Assembly: GCF_014356525.2 (NCBI RefSeq)
Contig: NC_052517.1
Span: 2,796,742-2,860,741, forward strand
Length of the DNA: 64,000 nt
Direction: 5' to 3'
Source: Nilaparvata lugens
Taxonomy: Eukaryota; Arthropoda; Insecta; Hemiptera; Delphacidae
Shown: piece by piece, positions 1-11,500 of the stretch
Numbering within the stretch: the stretch's first letter is position 1
Layout of the letters: each line of letters starts with the position of its first letter
Position numbers and translations under genes: made by a program
The notes under the pieces: generated by a model
Seen by the model: the letters and a program-made list of their open reading frames with translations, nothing else
The model's database searches: none
What the model was told of the DNA's origin: nothing

Positions 1-412
1 ACAAACAACTCACTTCCGTATCAAATCCTCCACCAAACTTGATAAAAACAAATCACTTCCGTATCAAATCCCTAACATACTGGATACAAACAACTCACTT
101 CCGTATCAAGTCCCCCACAAAACTAGGTACAAACAAATCACTTCCGTATCAAATCCCTAACAAAACTGGATACAAACAAATCACTTCCGTATCAAGTCCC
201 CCACAAAACTAGATACAAACAAATCACTTCCGTATCAAATCCCTAACAAAACTAGATACAAACAAATCACTTCCGTATCAAATCCCCAACAAAACTAGAT
301 ACAAACAAATCACTTCCGTATCAAATCCCTAACAAAACTAGATACAAACAAATCACTTCCGTATCAAATCCCCCACCAAACTTGATACAAACAACTGACA
401 TCCGTATCAACA
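1..412. repeat. Minisatellite, about 43-bp unit, roughly nine copies
   Basis: Each unit contains ACTTCCGTATCAAATCC followed by a short C-rich link and a GATACAAACAA start. The copies differ by a few bases, so the array is seen directly. It runs off the left window edge. The same unit recurs at 14397-14818, and a short stretch in the opposite sense lies at 59393-59485. No open frame or promoter is visible. Confidence 0.93.
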
Positions 413-575
413 TTGATCTATGCAGGACTCAGCATCATAATACTAATCAATGATTTTATGTGATTTTTTTCAATTAACTCAGGATTTTAATTTAGTTTTC
501 TTCCACCCATGTAACACTTATGGAATACTGTATTATATTTAACATAAACTTAATTAAGAAAAACTTTAAAACTTT

Positions 576-819
576 ACTTTTTGTGTAGTTGAGAAGTTGA
601 TATTGTGGTAATTATTCATATTGAATGAAAAAGACTAAGAAATTGTCAAAAAACCACTGATTTATTGATAATTAGAAAGACCGGTTTCGGTTATTACACC
701 ATTGTCAATCTAAACTGAGTTTATCAGAGATTGACAATGGTGTAATAACCGAAACCGGTCTTTCTAATTATCAATAAATCAGTGGTTTCTTGACAATTTC
801 TTAGTCTTTTTCATTCAAT
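576..819. mobile_element. Foldback element I copy
   Basis: It starts with CTTTTTGTGTAGTTGAG and has two arms that are near-perfect reverse complements, each holding ACCGGTTTCGGTTATTACAC or its complement, around a short loop near 703-726. The right arm lacks the outer end. The long stem and lack of coding capacity suggest a non-autonomous foldback element; the superfamily is unknown. Confidence 0.8.
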
Positions 820-902
820 TTAAAACTTTACTCGACTCTCCGTCTTTGTTTAGTGAGAATTACTTCAAACTTTTTGCAGTCCCTACAAATTTAACATTGT
901 TA

Positions 903-1085
903 CTATAGTGAGGTCCACGTTATAAAGTCAGCACCTGATTAACATTGGTGTTGCTATCCTTGTCTATCATTCCACAAAGCAGATAGCTCTATCCTTCTCC
1001 AACACCACACTGTTCAGCCAAATCGTTTGTCGACTATTAAGAAATATAATGAACTGCTAAAATATTCAAACTCATCTTTGTCAAC
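903..1085. mobile_element. Element A fragment, one end only
   Basis: It begins CTATAGTGAGGTCCACGT, the terminal sequence shared by all A copies, followed by the subterminal stretch that includes GCTATCCTTGTCTATCATTC. No matching opposite end follows within a reasonable distance, so it is a truncated copy. Confidence 0.75.
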
Positions 1086-1145
1086 TATAAACATCTTTAT
1101 TAATTCTTCAATTTTGTTTTCCATCACGAATTGCTTATTATTGAA

Positions 1146-1251
1146 TCACTTTTTGCTATAAATAAATAGACAACGTCGTCACAGTGAGTGGTTAATTCAT
1201 TTATTGTAAAATATCTGACTGCTAGTCGGTTTTTCTAATAGCAAAAAGTGA
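1146..1251. mobile_element. Small TIR element U
   Basis: A segment of about 106 bp bounded by TCACTTTTTGCTA and TAGCAAAAAGTGA, which are inverted repeats. The interior includes a run CTGACTGCTAGTCG. Related copies lie inside element E at 27782-28078. It has no coding capacity. Confidence 0.65.
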
Positions 1252-1362
1252 TCTTTATTAAATCGTGAGTAACTATACATATTTTCTTGCCGAATAAAAT
1301 ATAGATGGAAGTAAACAGAGATTGCATTTATTCAAATACTAATTAATGTATAATTTTTTTTT

Positions 1363-1620
1363 CACTTTTTGTGTAGTTGAGAAGTTGATATTGTGGTAAT
1401 TATTCATATTGAATGAAAAAGACTGAGAAATTGTCAAAAAACCACTGATTTATTGATAATTAGAAAGACCGGTTTCGGTTATTACACCATTGTCAATAAC
1501 CTGTTTCAATATTTCAATCTGATAAACAGTTTATCAGAGATTGACAATGGTGTAATAACCGAAACCGGTCTTTCTAATTTTAGTGGTTTTTTGACAATTT
1601 CTCAGTCTTTTTCATTCAAT
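1363..1620. mobile_element. Foldback element I copy, both arms present
   Basis: The left arm starts CACTTTTTGTGTAGTTGAG and the right arm repeats it in reverse complement as far as the TTCATTCAAT motif. The loop around 1495-1530 carries TTTATCAGAGATTGACAATG. The right end lacks the terminal segment next to the left CACTTTTTG. Confidence 0.8.
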
Positions 1621-1628
1621 AATGTATA

Positions 1629-1816
1629 ATTATTATTTAACGAAAATCCTAATTAAATGCTGTAAATTATTTTTGTAAATTAATGACAAATAATTTTTGG
1701 ATATTAACTCTCATCGAATTTCCATCTAGCTGTTTAACCTGTTGTCAATGTCTGCAGTAGCAGAAGTCTTCGGGGTGATTTACAGCATTTAATTTGGATT
1801 TTCGTTAAATAATAAT
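1629..1816 (+). mobile_element. SINE F 3' part with inverted duplicate of its tail
   Basis: The segment at about 1690-1816 carries CATCTAGCTGTTTAACCTG and GCAGAAGTCTTCGGGGTGAT, also found at 14998-15146 and 28501-28614. The last 39 bases also occur inverted at 1629-1667, giving a local foldback. The 5' tRNA-like part is missing. Confidence 0.7.
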
Positions 1817-1894
1817 GAATAAAATATATTTTATCTCCACTAACAAGGGATAAAACATATTATATATTTGAGACACAATTGTTCCCTACTAACA

Positions 1895-2040
1895 CGAATC
1901 GACAATAATTAATATCAGATCAGATATAGGGGGATGACTTGAATCACAGCTATATACTATAGAAGGCGGTGGTAACAGAGAATCGGCAACTCTGTCGTCC
2001 TATCATTTCCACTGACTTTATAACTTGAACCTCACTATAT
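1895..2040. mobile_element. Element K fragment
   Basis: It contains ATCAGATATAGGGGGATGAC, then CTATAGAAGGCGGTGGTAAC. The same order appears in reverse complement at 32018-32425. It ends with AACCTCACTATA, resembling the end of family A, so K may be a relative of A. Confidence 0.6.
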
Positions 2041-2081
2041 TTTAATTGTCAATTTTATTCTTACAGTTAAAAATAAATTTC

Positions 2082-2652
2082 ACTGTAGAAACAATAGCGC
2101 AAGTAGATATCCCATGGTATAGGGCGTTTATGTCGCAACTTTTACTGTTATCTCAAGCCGATTACTGTTGATTATTGTCGATTTTTATTGTTTTGTTGGG
2201 GTGAGAGTGTATGAACGGCACAATATTGATTTGATTGAGTACTTTATTTATGTAGATTACAATATATACTGGCTTATACACTTATATACAATAGCTTACA
2301 ATACAGCAAAATTATAGATGAATTTACATAATATAGACTAAGAAAATAATTATTGAACTGTATATGATATGAAAAAGCAATTTGTAATATAATAACTATA
2401 GATAATAATAATAATTATATTGTTATGCATCTACATAAATTGGCGGAGCTTTGGACATATCAATGTCTATTCTTCGGAAAGAATATTAAAAATATCCTCC
2501 CCACTAACTCTCTACCAAATATGAGAGACTACCAGCGTCACACAGCTTCACGGGAAAGAATTACATGAACTGTCGGCTTGAGATAACAGTAAAAGATGCA
2601 ACATAAACGCCCTATACCATGGCATATCTACTTATGCTATTGTTTATCTATG
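2082..2652. mobile_element. Element B with a T insertion
   Basis: The left end reads close to CATAGAGAAACAATAG and carries ATATCCCATGGTATAGGGCG; the right end is its reverse complement, finishing ...TGTTTATCTATG. A T element (2228-2519) splits the B interior. Intact B copies nearby are about 275 bp. Confidence 0.85.
2228..2519 (-). mobile_element. SINE-like element T, minus strand
   Basis: Read on the minus strand it starts near GGTAGAGAGTTAGTGGGGAGG, contains the hairpin GGACATTGATATGTCC in mutated form, and ends AAAGTACTCAATCAAATC. The tail of ATCA-type repeats suggests retrotransposition. It sits inside element B. Confidence 0.8.
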
Positions 2653-2974
2653 ATTATATTTTCACAATCTTTGTAAGATCTCTTGATTTTATCGTTATTT
2701 GAGTTCTATTAATAGTGTATTAATTCTGTAATAATTGAGTTATCATAATACTGTCATGAAGATTTATTATAATTATATATTTTACTATTTTATTTTGTTC
2801 AATAATATTTTTATAATGCTGATCCTAACTCTCCAAGTTTATTTTGACGAATGAATGTTATTATATCTATCTTATGTTTAGGATATATCTGTCAACATCA
2901 CATAAATTATAAATATATTATTTTATATGATTGAGGTTGTTGATATAAACCGATTTTACTGGAAAAGTAATTTT
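2653..2974 (+). repeat. Inverted-repeat partner of 7519-7841
   Basis: About 320 bases beginning TGATTATATTTTCACAATCT match 7519-7841 in reverse complement with few differences. In both places the same end abuts a B element. The pair encloses the first coding exon of NECAP. Either one segment was duplicated in inverted orientation, or it is part of a larger repeat; the sequence alone does not decide. Confidence 0.85.
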
Positions 2975-3586
2975 GAGTGTGAAAATATAATGCAAAAAAT
3001 TCTAATTTATAGTACAAGAATGACTTTGTCAGTTTTGTGAAACGTTTTTTATATGTTTTTAATTACTGTTTAGAAAGGATAAATTTATCAAGCAATTCTA
3101 ATTATGTTATTATAGTGTAATGAGAGTACAATGTTATATTCTATCGATGATGATAAATTATTATTAATAAAATGAGATGAAGTTCTTTGTTTATCTTGTC
3201 TTGTTTATTCACTCTGGATAGGGGTGCCACCTGTTTACCGACTAAAGACTTGCCAATTAATGAAGTCTCCGAAAAAATATTTTTCATCTAATCAATCACT
3301 TTTATGATTATTTGAAAGACTTGCAACCAGTGTATCATCAAGACAGGGTCAACCGCTCGTCTTGTTCCAGTTGTCTTAGATGATGGTGATGCCCACATAT
3401 GTCTTAGATTTGTGCATGTCCAATGGAGACGGAAATCCTCAGAACTATGAGTTTCAATTTGTCTGTAGTGAGGTCCACGTTACAATGGCAGTGTTTGATT
3501 AAAAGTAAAGGTTAGGTATAAATATTGGCTTTTAAATTACAATATGTTGATATTTTTTGAAATGTAATGATAATTATATATTATAG
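2975..3586. other. AT-rich DNA, one A fragment
   Basis: Only a 40-base A end (about 3464-3503, TGTAGTGAGGTCCACGTTAC) is recognised. No exon-like signal, RNA gene or tandem repeat was seen in the rest. Confidence 0.5.
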
Positions 3587-3803
3587 ACTAGCAGGTTACC
3601 CGTGCTCTGCAAGGGCCCAATTAAAACTTGACCTACTGAAATCTTGGAGAATTGAAAATATGCCTATAACCATCCTCGGTAAATTATGAATCTATATGAA
3701 GAATTTCAAGTTAATCAGTTGAGTAGTTGAGACATGATGATGCGTCATTCGTGAATTTCCTATCCCACACGTGTACAAGCCAGTTCTTCCTTTATTATAG
3801 TAT
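3587..3803 (-). mobile_element. Helitron-like element M
   Basis: On the + strand it starts CTAGCAGGTTACCCGTGCTC and ends near TCCTTTATTATAGTATA. Read on the minus strand it finishes ...GCTAG followed by T, the terminus typical of Helitrons. The core includes GATGATGCGTCATTCGTGAA. At least eight M copies or fragments occur in the window. The Helitron assignment is inference from the terminus and the lack of target duplications. Confidence 0.65.
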
Positions 3804-4296
3804 AAGGAGAAATTAAATACTCGTACTTATGAATGTGGGAGATGAATAAGAAAATGAACAACTGAACATATTATCATCTCACCCACTGTTGGAAAGATAT
3901 CTTATTGGTTTTCAAAAAGGAGTATTCAAAAAGCCTGGGATTTGGTGTCATTCTTGAAAAAAACGTTCCAGCTTGTTGGTGTTCGACAATAAAATCGTCT
4001 CAGTTTGCCGGTGTTCCACATTGTCGTTGTACCAGTTTGACTTCGTCTTTGAACTCTTCTCCTTACAAATATTATATGAATATGTAATTTAAATAGAATA
4101 ATATGGATGAAAGAACTCCAAATTTATCATAAATAATTATCGTGGTTAACAATAATAACGGAAAATTGTTGATGATACAAAATCAGCTGATTCACAGGTC
4201 ATAATTGACCACTCTATGATACTACTGTTCTAAGCTCACTGCTTCTCTTCTCTCTTCTGTCAAAAACGAAACGTTTTCAGATTTCAGTTGAACAAA
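3804..4296 (+). promoter_or_regulatory. Upstream and presumed 5' leader region of NECAP
   Basis: This 490-bp AT-rich stretch precedes the first coding ATG and holds no recognised repeat. A pyrimidine-rich run lies at about 4240-4262, followed by ACGTTTTCAG at 4271-4280, which could be a 3' splice site of an upstream non-coding exon. The bases just before the ATG, AACAAA, fit an insect start context. No convincing TATA box is seen, so the promoter itself is not placed. Confidence 0.45.
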
Positions 4297-4382
4297 ATGG
4301 AGACCTATGAGAGTGTTCTACTTGTCAAATCCGAGGTATTTGTATTTAAAATACCACCTCGTACTACCAACCGAGCCTACAG
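4297..4382 (+). CDS. NECAP: NECAP coding exon 1 (residues 1-28 and two bases of 29)
   Basis: It reads [20 protein letters not shown] then PRTTNRAY, with AG of the arginine codon at the end and a GTAAAT donor at 4383. The third base of that codon is the first base of exon 2, restoring NRAYRAADW, which matches the family's NRGYRASDW. At 86 nt it is easily missed by open-frame searches. Confidence 0.94.
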
Positions 4383-7300
4383 GTAAATTTAAAACCATTT
4401 ATCTCAAACTCTAGTTTAGTTAAAACTCTGTTTTCCACAAAAAGTTGATAGCTTTATAATATTGCTGCAACTTCTGGAATATGCCTAGCTTGCATGTCAG
4501 GAACTGAAACTTGATATCTATTTTATTCCAGAATAAGATGACGTTTACCTACAGGTAAATTTAAAACCATCTATCTCAAACTCTAGTTTAGTTAAAACTC
4601 TGTTTTCCACAAAAAGTTGATAGCTTTATAATATTGCTGCAACTTCTGGAATATGCCTAGTTTGCATGTCAGGAACTGAAACTTAATTTTTATTTTATTC
4701 CATAATAAGATGCCGTTTGGTGGTAATCTATAATGAACATAGTTGATAGCAACATGTGTTTCTAATTATAAAATGATAGAGTACGCACATGTGCGTTGAT
4801 AGTTCGTGAGCTTGATTTTTGTACTAAGTACTGTAGTGAGGTCCACGTTATAACGGCAGTGAAGAAAGATAAGAGAACAACGTTGCCGATCCTCTGTCTT
4901 GCCACTGATTTCTTTAGAGGTTAGCTTTTACAGGTGTACATCTGATGTAATATTAACTGTTCATTCTTGTTTGAAATAATTATTTTTTATTCCAAGAATC
5001 AAAACTTGAATGTTTTGCTAATTAATTATATCTCTACATTGTTGAGAAACGATCTGGCAACGTTGCAGAGCTAAGAAAGGATAACACTATCTGTTTTGTC
5101 GAATGCTAGACAAGGATCAATGAACCTGTATCAGCTACCGTCTATAGAAGGCATTGACAAGACAGAGGATCGGCAACGTTGTTCTCCTATCATTCTCCAC
5201 TGCCATTATAACGTGGACCTCACTATAGTTGTTGTTCTCAAATGTAGAGCAACAAAGGTTGTCGATTTTTTGCTCTGTAAGCATTGTCGGCATGGACTTG
5301 TGTGGAGGGGGGACATTTTGTTGGCAACTTTTTCAGTGTTTCCCACACTGAATGGAAAACAAATAACAGAGTTTTCGACAAGTTGACAACATGTTGCTGT
5401 GATTTTCGATAAAATGACAACAAATCGGCGCAATTTGTTGAAAACTAAGTTGACAACTCTGTTGTAAACACTGCTTTTTGTAGAACACGTTCAATCAATG
5501 ACTATAGTTTTCTATAAAGTGAGAAGTTTTTAGCTCAAAAATTTCTAGTTTCATTCAAAATTTAGACTTTTTGAATAAATTATTTAGTTACTGTTCTAGA
5601 TTTTTTAATTTCAGATTCTAATAGTATCTTTTAGATTCAAAATTTGCTCGTTTATCTGAGTATTGAAGAGCGTAAATTGTATTTTGAAAAGTGAAAGGGA
5701 CATAACCAACATTTTGATTTGGACAGTATAGTATAAATTGGAAATGGGACAGTTTTGGGCATGAGCCTGTTGTGCCGCCTTTCCTCATGTCAAGTATTTG
5801 TACACAATGCAAATAAATAAATAAAATAACTCAATCATTACCTACTAAAGATTTAATGTGTAGCTTATCTGCTTGTTTTTTTTTTCAATGATTAAGTCCA
5901 TGAGTCATGTTTTTTTATCCTGCGATATAGAGGGTTTTATAGTGAGGTCCACGTTATAATGGAAGTGGAGAAAGATATGAGAACAACGTTACCGTACCTC
6001 TCTGACTTGTCAATGCCTTCTATAGACGGCAGCTGATACAGGTTTATTGATGTAATATTAACTGTTCATTCTCGTTTAAAATAATCAAATTATATTCTAT
6101 TAGGCAAGAAATTATATTTTTCAATAATTTCATAATGAATCTTTATAATTTAGATGAAATATGTTGTTAATTATCAATTTACATTTCAAAAAATGATAAT
6201 AAAAGCAATTCTTAATAAGCCAAGGGCTTTTTCTAGTAGTGAAACATTTGCCGAATTTAAAGTGATGACAGTACGTCAAATTTATATAAAGAAACTTCTC
6301 TATTATGCATGGATGAGGAAGGATGAATTTACAGTGAATAATAACGTTCCTATGTATAACCTGAGAGTTACATCTCATAACATTTATAATATTAGCTATT
6401 CAGATTTGACAATAGTGCGAAGACAATTGGGGTGTCTTAGCTCAAAAATAATAAATATCATGCCAAATGCATTGTCAGAATATCTTTCTAATAGGGGTAG
6501 ACAGAGGATGGAACAGATAAATAAGTGGGTGATACAAAAAAATTTTCTTCGACATCAGTCAAATATTATAATTACTAGTAATTTATTGTTAACTTCGATT
6601 TTTTGTAGCTTTGATTATTAGTAAATAAATTTTTATATTGTCTAAACAACTGATACTCTCACTCAGCGGTCAGGGTTTTGCCCTTGCTGGGTGGTGCCAT
6701 GTAATTTTAATTTATTTGTAAAATAGCATAATATTATAATCTAGAATATTTCTTTTGTAAGTTTTTTATTTTGTATTTGTTTTTTATGGGCAATAAAGAT
6801 GTTAAAAAAAATTAATTCTACATTGTAAAAAGACTATCTGACAACAGAGTAAAGCGAGAAAGAGATAGCGCTATCCGCTTTGTGGAATGATATACAAGGA
6901 TAGCAATACCATTGCTAATCAAACACTGCCATTATAACGTGGACCTCACTATAGTTGACTCATTTCAGCAGTGTTAATGAGGTGCTGACTTTATATCATG
7001 AATCTTCCTATAGATTTATCTCACCCAATAATCCCTCAATTGAATTAATAAATGAAGTAGTTTGAATAAATAGAGTAAATGATATAGTTTTAGATTTTTT
7101 GGAATTTTTGTATTATCTGTTGTAGCATAAATTATTATTAATTTGATGATAACCTCGACACATATATTATATAGTGAGGTATCATTTTCTAAACCCTGAA
7201 TATTGTTATATTAAAAAATATGTAATATAATGTAATGTATGTTGAATTTATGAAGTTTTTTATGTAATAAGACCTTTAATCGTACGGTGTTAAGAACTTA

Positions 7301-8479
7301 GAGACCAATACCATAGAGAAACAATAACGTAAGTAGATATCCCATGGTATAGTGCGTTTATGTCGCAATTTTTACTGTTATCTCAAGCCGATTATTTTAG
7401 ATTTTTACTGTTTTGGGGTGAGAGTGTATGAACGGCACAGTATGAGAGACTACCAGCGTCACACAGCTACTCGGGAAAGAACTACTTGGACTATCGGCTT
7501 CAGTTAACACTCACTTGAAAAATTACTTTTCCAGTAAAATCGGTTTATATCAACAACCTCAATTATATAAAATAATATATTTATAATTTATGTGATGTTG
7601 ACAGTTATATCCTAAACATAAGATAGATATAATAACATTCATTCGTCAAAATAAACTTGGAGAATTAGGATCAGCATTATAAAAATATTATTGAACAAAA
7701 TAAAATAGTAAAATATATAATTATAATAAATCTTCATGACAGTATTATGATAACTCAATTATTACAGAAATTAATACACTATTAATAGAACTCAAATAAC
7801 AATAAAATCAAGAGATCTTACAAAGTTTGTGAAAATATAATCATAGAGAAACAATAGCATATAAGTAGATATCCCATGGTATAGGGCGTTTATGTCGCAA
7901 CCTTTACTGTTATCTCAAACCGATAGTCCACGTAACTCTTTCCCATAAAGCTGTGTGACGCTGGTAGTCTCTCAAATTGTGCCGTTCATACACTCTCACC
8001 CCAACAAAACAGTAAAATTCGACAATAATCGACAGTAATCGGCTTGAGATAACAGTAAAAGTTGCGACATAAACGCCCTATACCATGGGATATCTACTCA
8101 TGCTATCGTTTCTCTATGCCAATACTTTTTGGGATTCAAGGGTTCCGACACGAGAGGAAATTGGTCTTGACTATGACGCCTGTTTTTATTCCCAATATTT
8201 CAATGTTTTTTATGTAATATCAATTTTTGCAAAATTTGTAAGTTAATGAGTTGAGTAGTTGAGACGTGATGATGCGTCATTCGTGAATTTCCTATCCCCT
8301 ACCTGTATAAACCAATTCTTTCCTTCATTTTACTTTCCTTGCCCTATTACCATAGGTAAGGGAAGTATTGCTTTCCGAAAAAAATTAAGGTACCCAAATT
8401 TCTAAATTTCTATACGTTTCAAGGTCCCCTGAGTCCAAGTGGTTTATGGGTATTGGTCTGTATGTGTGTGTGTGTGTGT

Positions 8480-8541
<62 letters not shown>

Positions 8542-11500
8542 TGTATGTGCGTCTGTGTACACGATATCTCATCTCCCAATTAACGGAATGACTTGAAATT
8601 TGGAACTTAAGGTCCTTTCACTATAAGGATCCGACACGAACAATTTCGATCAAATACAATTCAAGATGGCGGCTAAAATGGCGAAAATGTTGTCAAAACA
8701 GGTTTTTCGTGATTTTCTCGGAAACTGCTCCAACGATTTTGATCAAATTCATACCTACAATAGTCATCGATAAGCTCTATCAACTGCCACTAGTCCCATA
8801 TCTGTAAAAATTTCAGGAGCTCCTCAATGCAGATAGATTCCCAATTATCAGGCTTCAGATACAATTGAAACAAAGAAAATCAAGTGGAGTAGATTGAGCA
8901 TGAAAATCTCTACAATTAATGTTCAGTAACATTTTCACCTAAAATTGATAATAAGCTTCAAATTCGAGAAAATGTGATTATTCAATTGCAAATTAATGTT
9001 GATTCTATTAAATCATTCACTATGAAGAGATAGCAGACCTCATGTGTGTCTCCAGCGTTATTGCCCTGTCACCAGCTGGCTCAAATATTTGAATAGTAGA
9101 CTTGAGATGCGCGGGAACACTAGCGTCAGTTGATCAATTTTCATAACGGCAAGGAAAGTTGTGTGAGTGCGCCACACCAGATTTTTTGTAATGTATTCGA
9201 ATTTCTTGGCAAATAGATTTCAAATAAAAATTAATGAATGAATTTGACAGGGCGGCAGACTGGAACCTAGAGGAGCCCCAGTGGACGGGCCGCATGAGGC
9301 TGGTCGCTAAAGGCAAAGAATGTGTTCTCAAACTGGAGGACAAAACATCTGGTGAACTTTTCGCCAAGTGTCCGATCCCTGACTACCCCGGCCCAGCAGT
9401 CGAAGCTGTTTCCGACTCCTCCAGATACTTTGTGCTGAGAATTCAGGATGATAACGGTAAGTTTCGGCCGAAAATATTAATGCTGAACCATTTTTTGATA
9501 GGAACTTTGGAACGATTGTGAGGTCCACGTTGTAATGGCAGTGGAGAAAGATTGATTGATTGAGTTCTTTATTTATGTAGATTACAATATATACTGGCTT
9601 ATACACTTATATACAATAGCTTACAATACAGCAACATTATAGATGAATTTACATAATATAGACTAAGAAAATAATTGTTGAACTGTATATGATATGATGT
9701 ATATGATATAATAAAGATGGGAGATCAGCATTGCCTGGCCACGATATTTTATTATTGATAAACGATCTTCTGTCTTGTTGAAACGATTGTTGTAAAGGAG
9801 ATATACTTATTTCATACTACTGACAATTTTAGACGCGCGTTTTTCAATCATAGATTCGCTAAGTAGGTTGATCAAGATCAGAGAGCGAGCTTGCCACGTC
9901 ACAGTATACATACAGTATGGAAACTTGACTAGTACCCTGACGCAAAAATCAGTCATCTTGTTAGGAAGATGCATTGTAATAGTATTGATGTAGGCTCGGA
10001 TCACTTCAATGATCCGGATCAATTGATCTCGTTCACTGCCACGAGCCAATCAGAAGACCAGGATTGGAACTTCCAAAGGTCACGTGACGTGTCTAGTATT
10101 TGCGTCATGTAAAAAGCATTGGATAGATAGGCGTTTTATTGACAGTTTCCATTCTGTTCCTATTCTGTGGCCACGTGTTCCATTGTTGTCTTGGCCAGTT
10201 CGTTGCGCGCGAACCGGTATCGTGCGACCTACGATCATCTCGCGAACTGTTCGCGATCCGTTTGTGTGTCGTGCAGCGCGTGAGTCTGTACGCAGCTTTA
10301 AAGTTGCAAAATTCAAAATCAGTGCAAATGGAGAGGCGAATAAAAACGAGTAGCCCTAAGTAAATTCTTGATCAGCTTTACAAACAAGTAAACACAAAAA
10401 TTCCAATTCAAAAACCCGAGTGATTAGAACCATAGCCACCTCTTATACAAGGCCCTGGCCTACGATATTGCAACGTCGCAGCGTAAACCTAGAATCTATA
10501 ACATGATTGGTGAAAAATATTTAAAAAAATACCAGCTGATCTTTTTCACCAATCATATTTAGATTCTAGGCCTACACTGCGACGTTGCAATATCGTAGGC
10601 CTGGGCCTTGTATTGGAGGTGGCTATGTTAAGCTGCGTACACATATACGCGCCTCCAACCCGCACCAAGCACGCTCCGCCCTCGTACCGCCCTCGTTCCT
10701 CCATCGCACCGCAGTCGCTCCGCCCCCGCTCTGCAGTCGCACCGATCATGAACGTAACGGAAGATGCTCTTCTCGCGTTCCCCGGTCGATCATCAATCGA
10801 TCTGCTCGAGTGACGTTCGGTTGCGGAGCAGAGCGACAGTCTGTACGCACCTTTAGAACTCGTGCTTGCAAGTCGAGTAAACCGTAAATTAATGCCTAAA
10901 TTGGAGTAAATAAACGAGAGTAAAAATGCTTCCATGCCAAACAGATATTCGTGAATTCACAAGGTATAATAATAATATCTTGTGACCTGGCTGGCTCAAG
11001 TCTGGTGTCAGAGTTTTCAGGTCGCAACTGATCTATTTCAGGGCCTCTCACCATGACCTTACGACTGCTTTATAAATAAATATTTTTATTGCATAAAAAG
11101 CTGTACAATTACAGATTATAAAAACAGCAGCCGGGCTTTATAGACAGCCGGGACCGACGGTTGGCAGGAAAATACTTGCAAGCAAACCGTAATACGACAA
11201 GGAAACCATTTCGAGTAAGCTCGGAAGTTTATCCACATCTGTTCACTGTAAGCTTGAAAGCTTGTTAGACTTGGCATGCAGGTCAAACACTCGACCTCAT
11301 CGTTCTCATTCATCCGAGAGCGAGTTCTCCAGCCCGGGGGCTCACTATACAATGACAAATTATTATAATTATGAACGGGGTACTGACAAAACTGGTCTCC
11401 CGAATTTAAACAAATTATGGACTCTTAAGAATTGTGCTTATTAATCAATACCATAGAGTAACAATAGCGTAAGTAGATATCCCATTGTATAGGGCGTTTA

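Noticed and set aside
576..819. Hammerhead ribozyme or Penelope-type end in element I
   Set aside because: GAAACCGG is suggestive, but no CTGATGA core was found at a suitable distance in any copy.
3905..4087. 60-residue frame upstream of NECAP
   Set aside because: No domain, no splice context and AT-rich; likely chance.
6154..6186. ATG at 6154 as the true start of the 155-residue frame
   Set aside because: These bases belong to the host A element; the coding part begins in the inserted LINE.
8385..8579. His/Thr repeat frame
   Set aside because: Translation of the TG microsatellite in element N.
9807..10363. Overlapping frames on both strands around the GC-rich segment
   Set aside because: All are short and overlapping, and partly within repeat H; none has recognisable residues.
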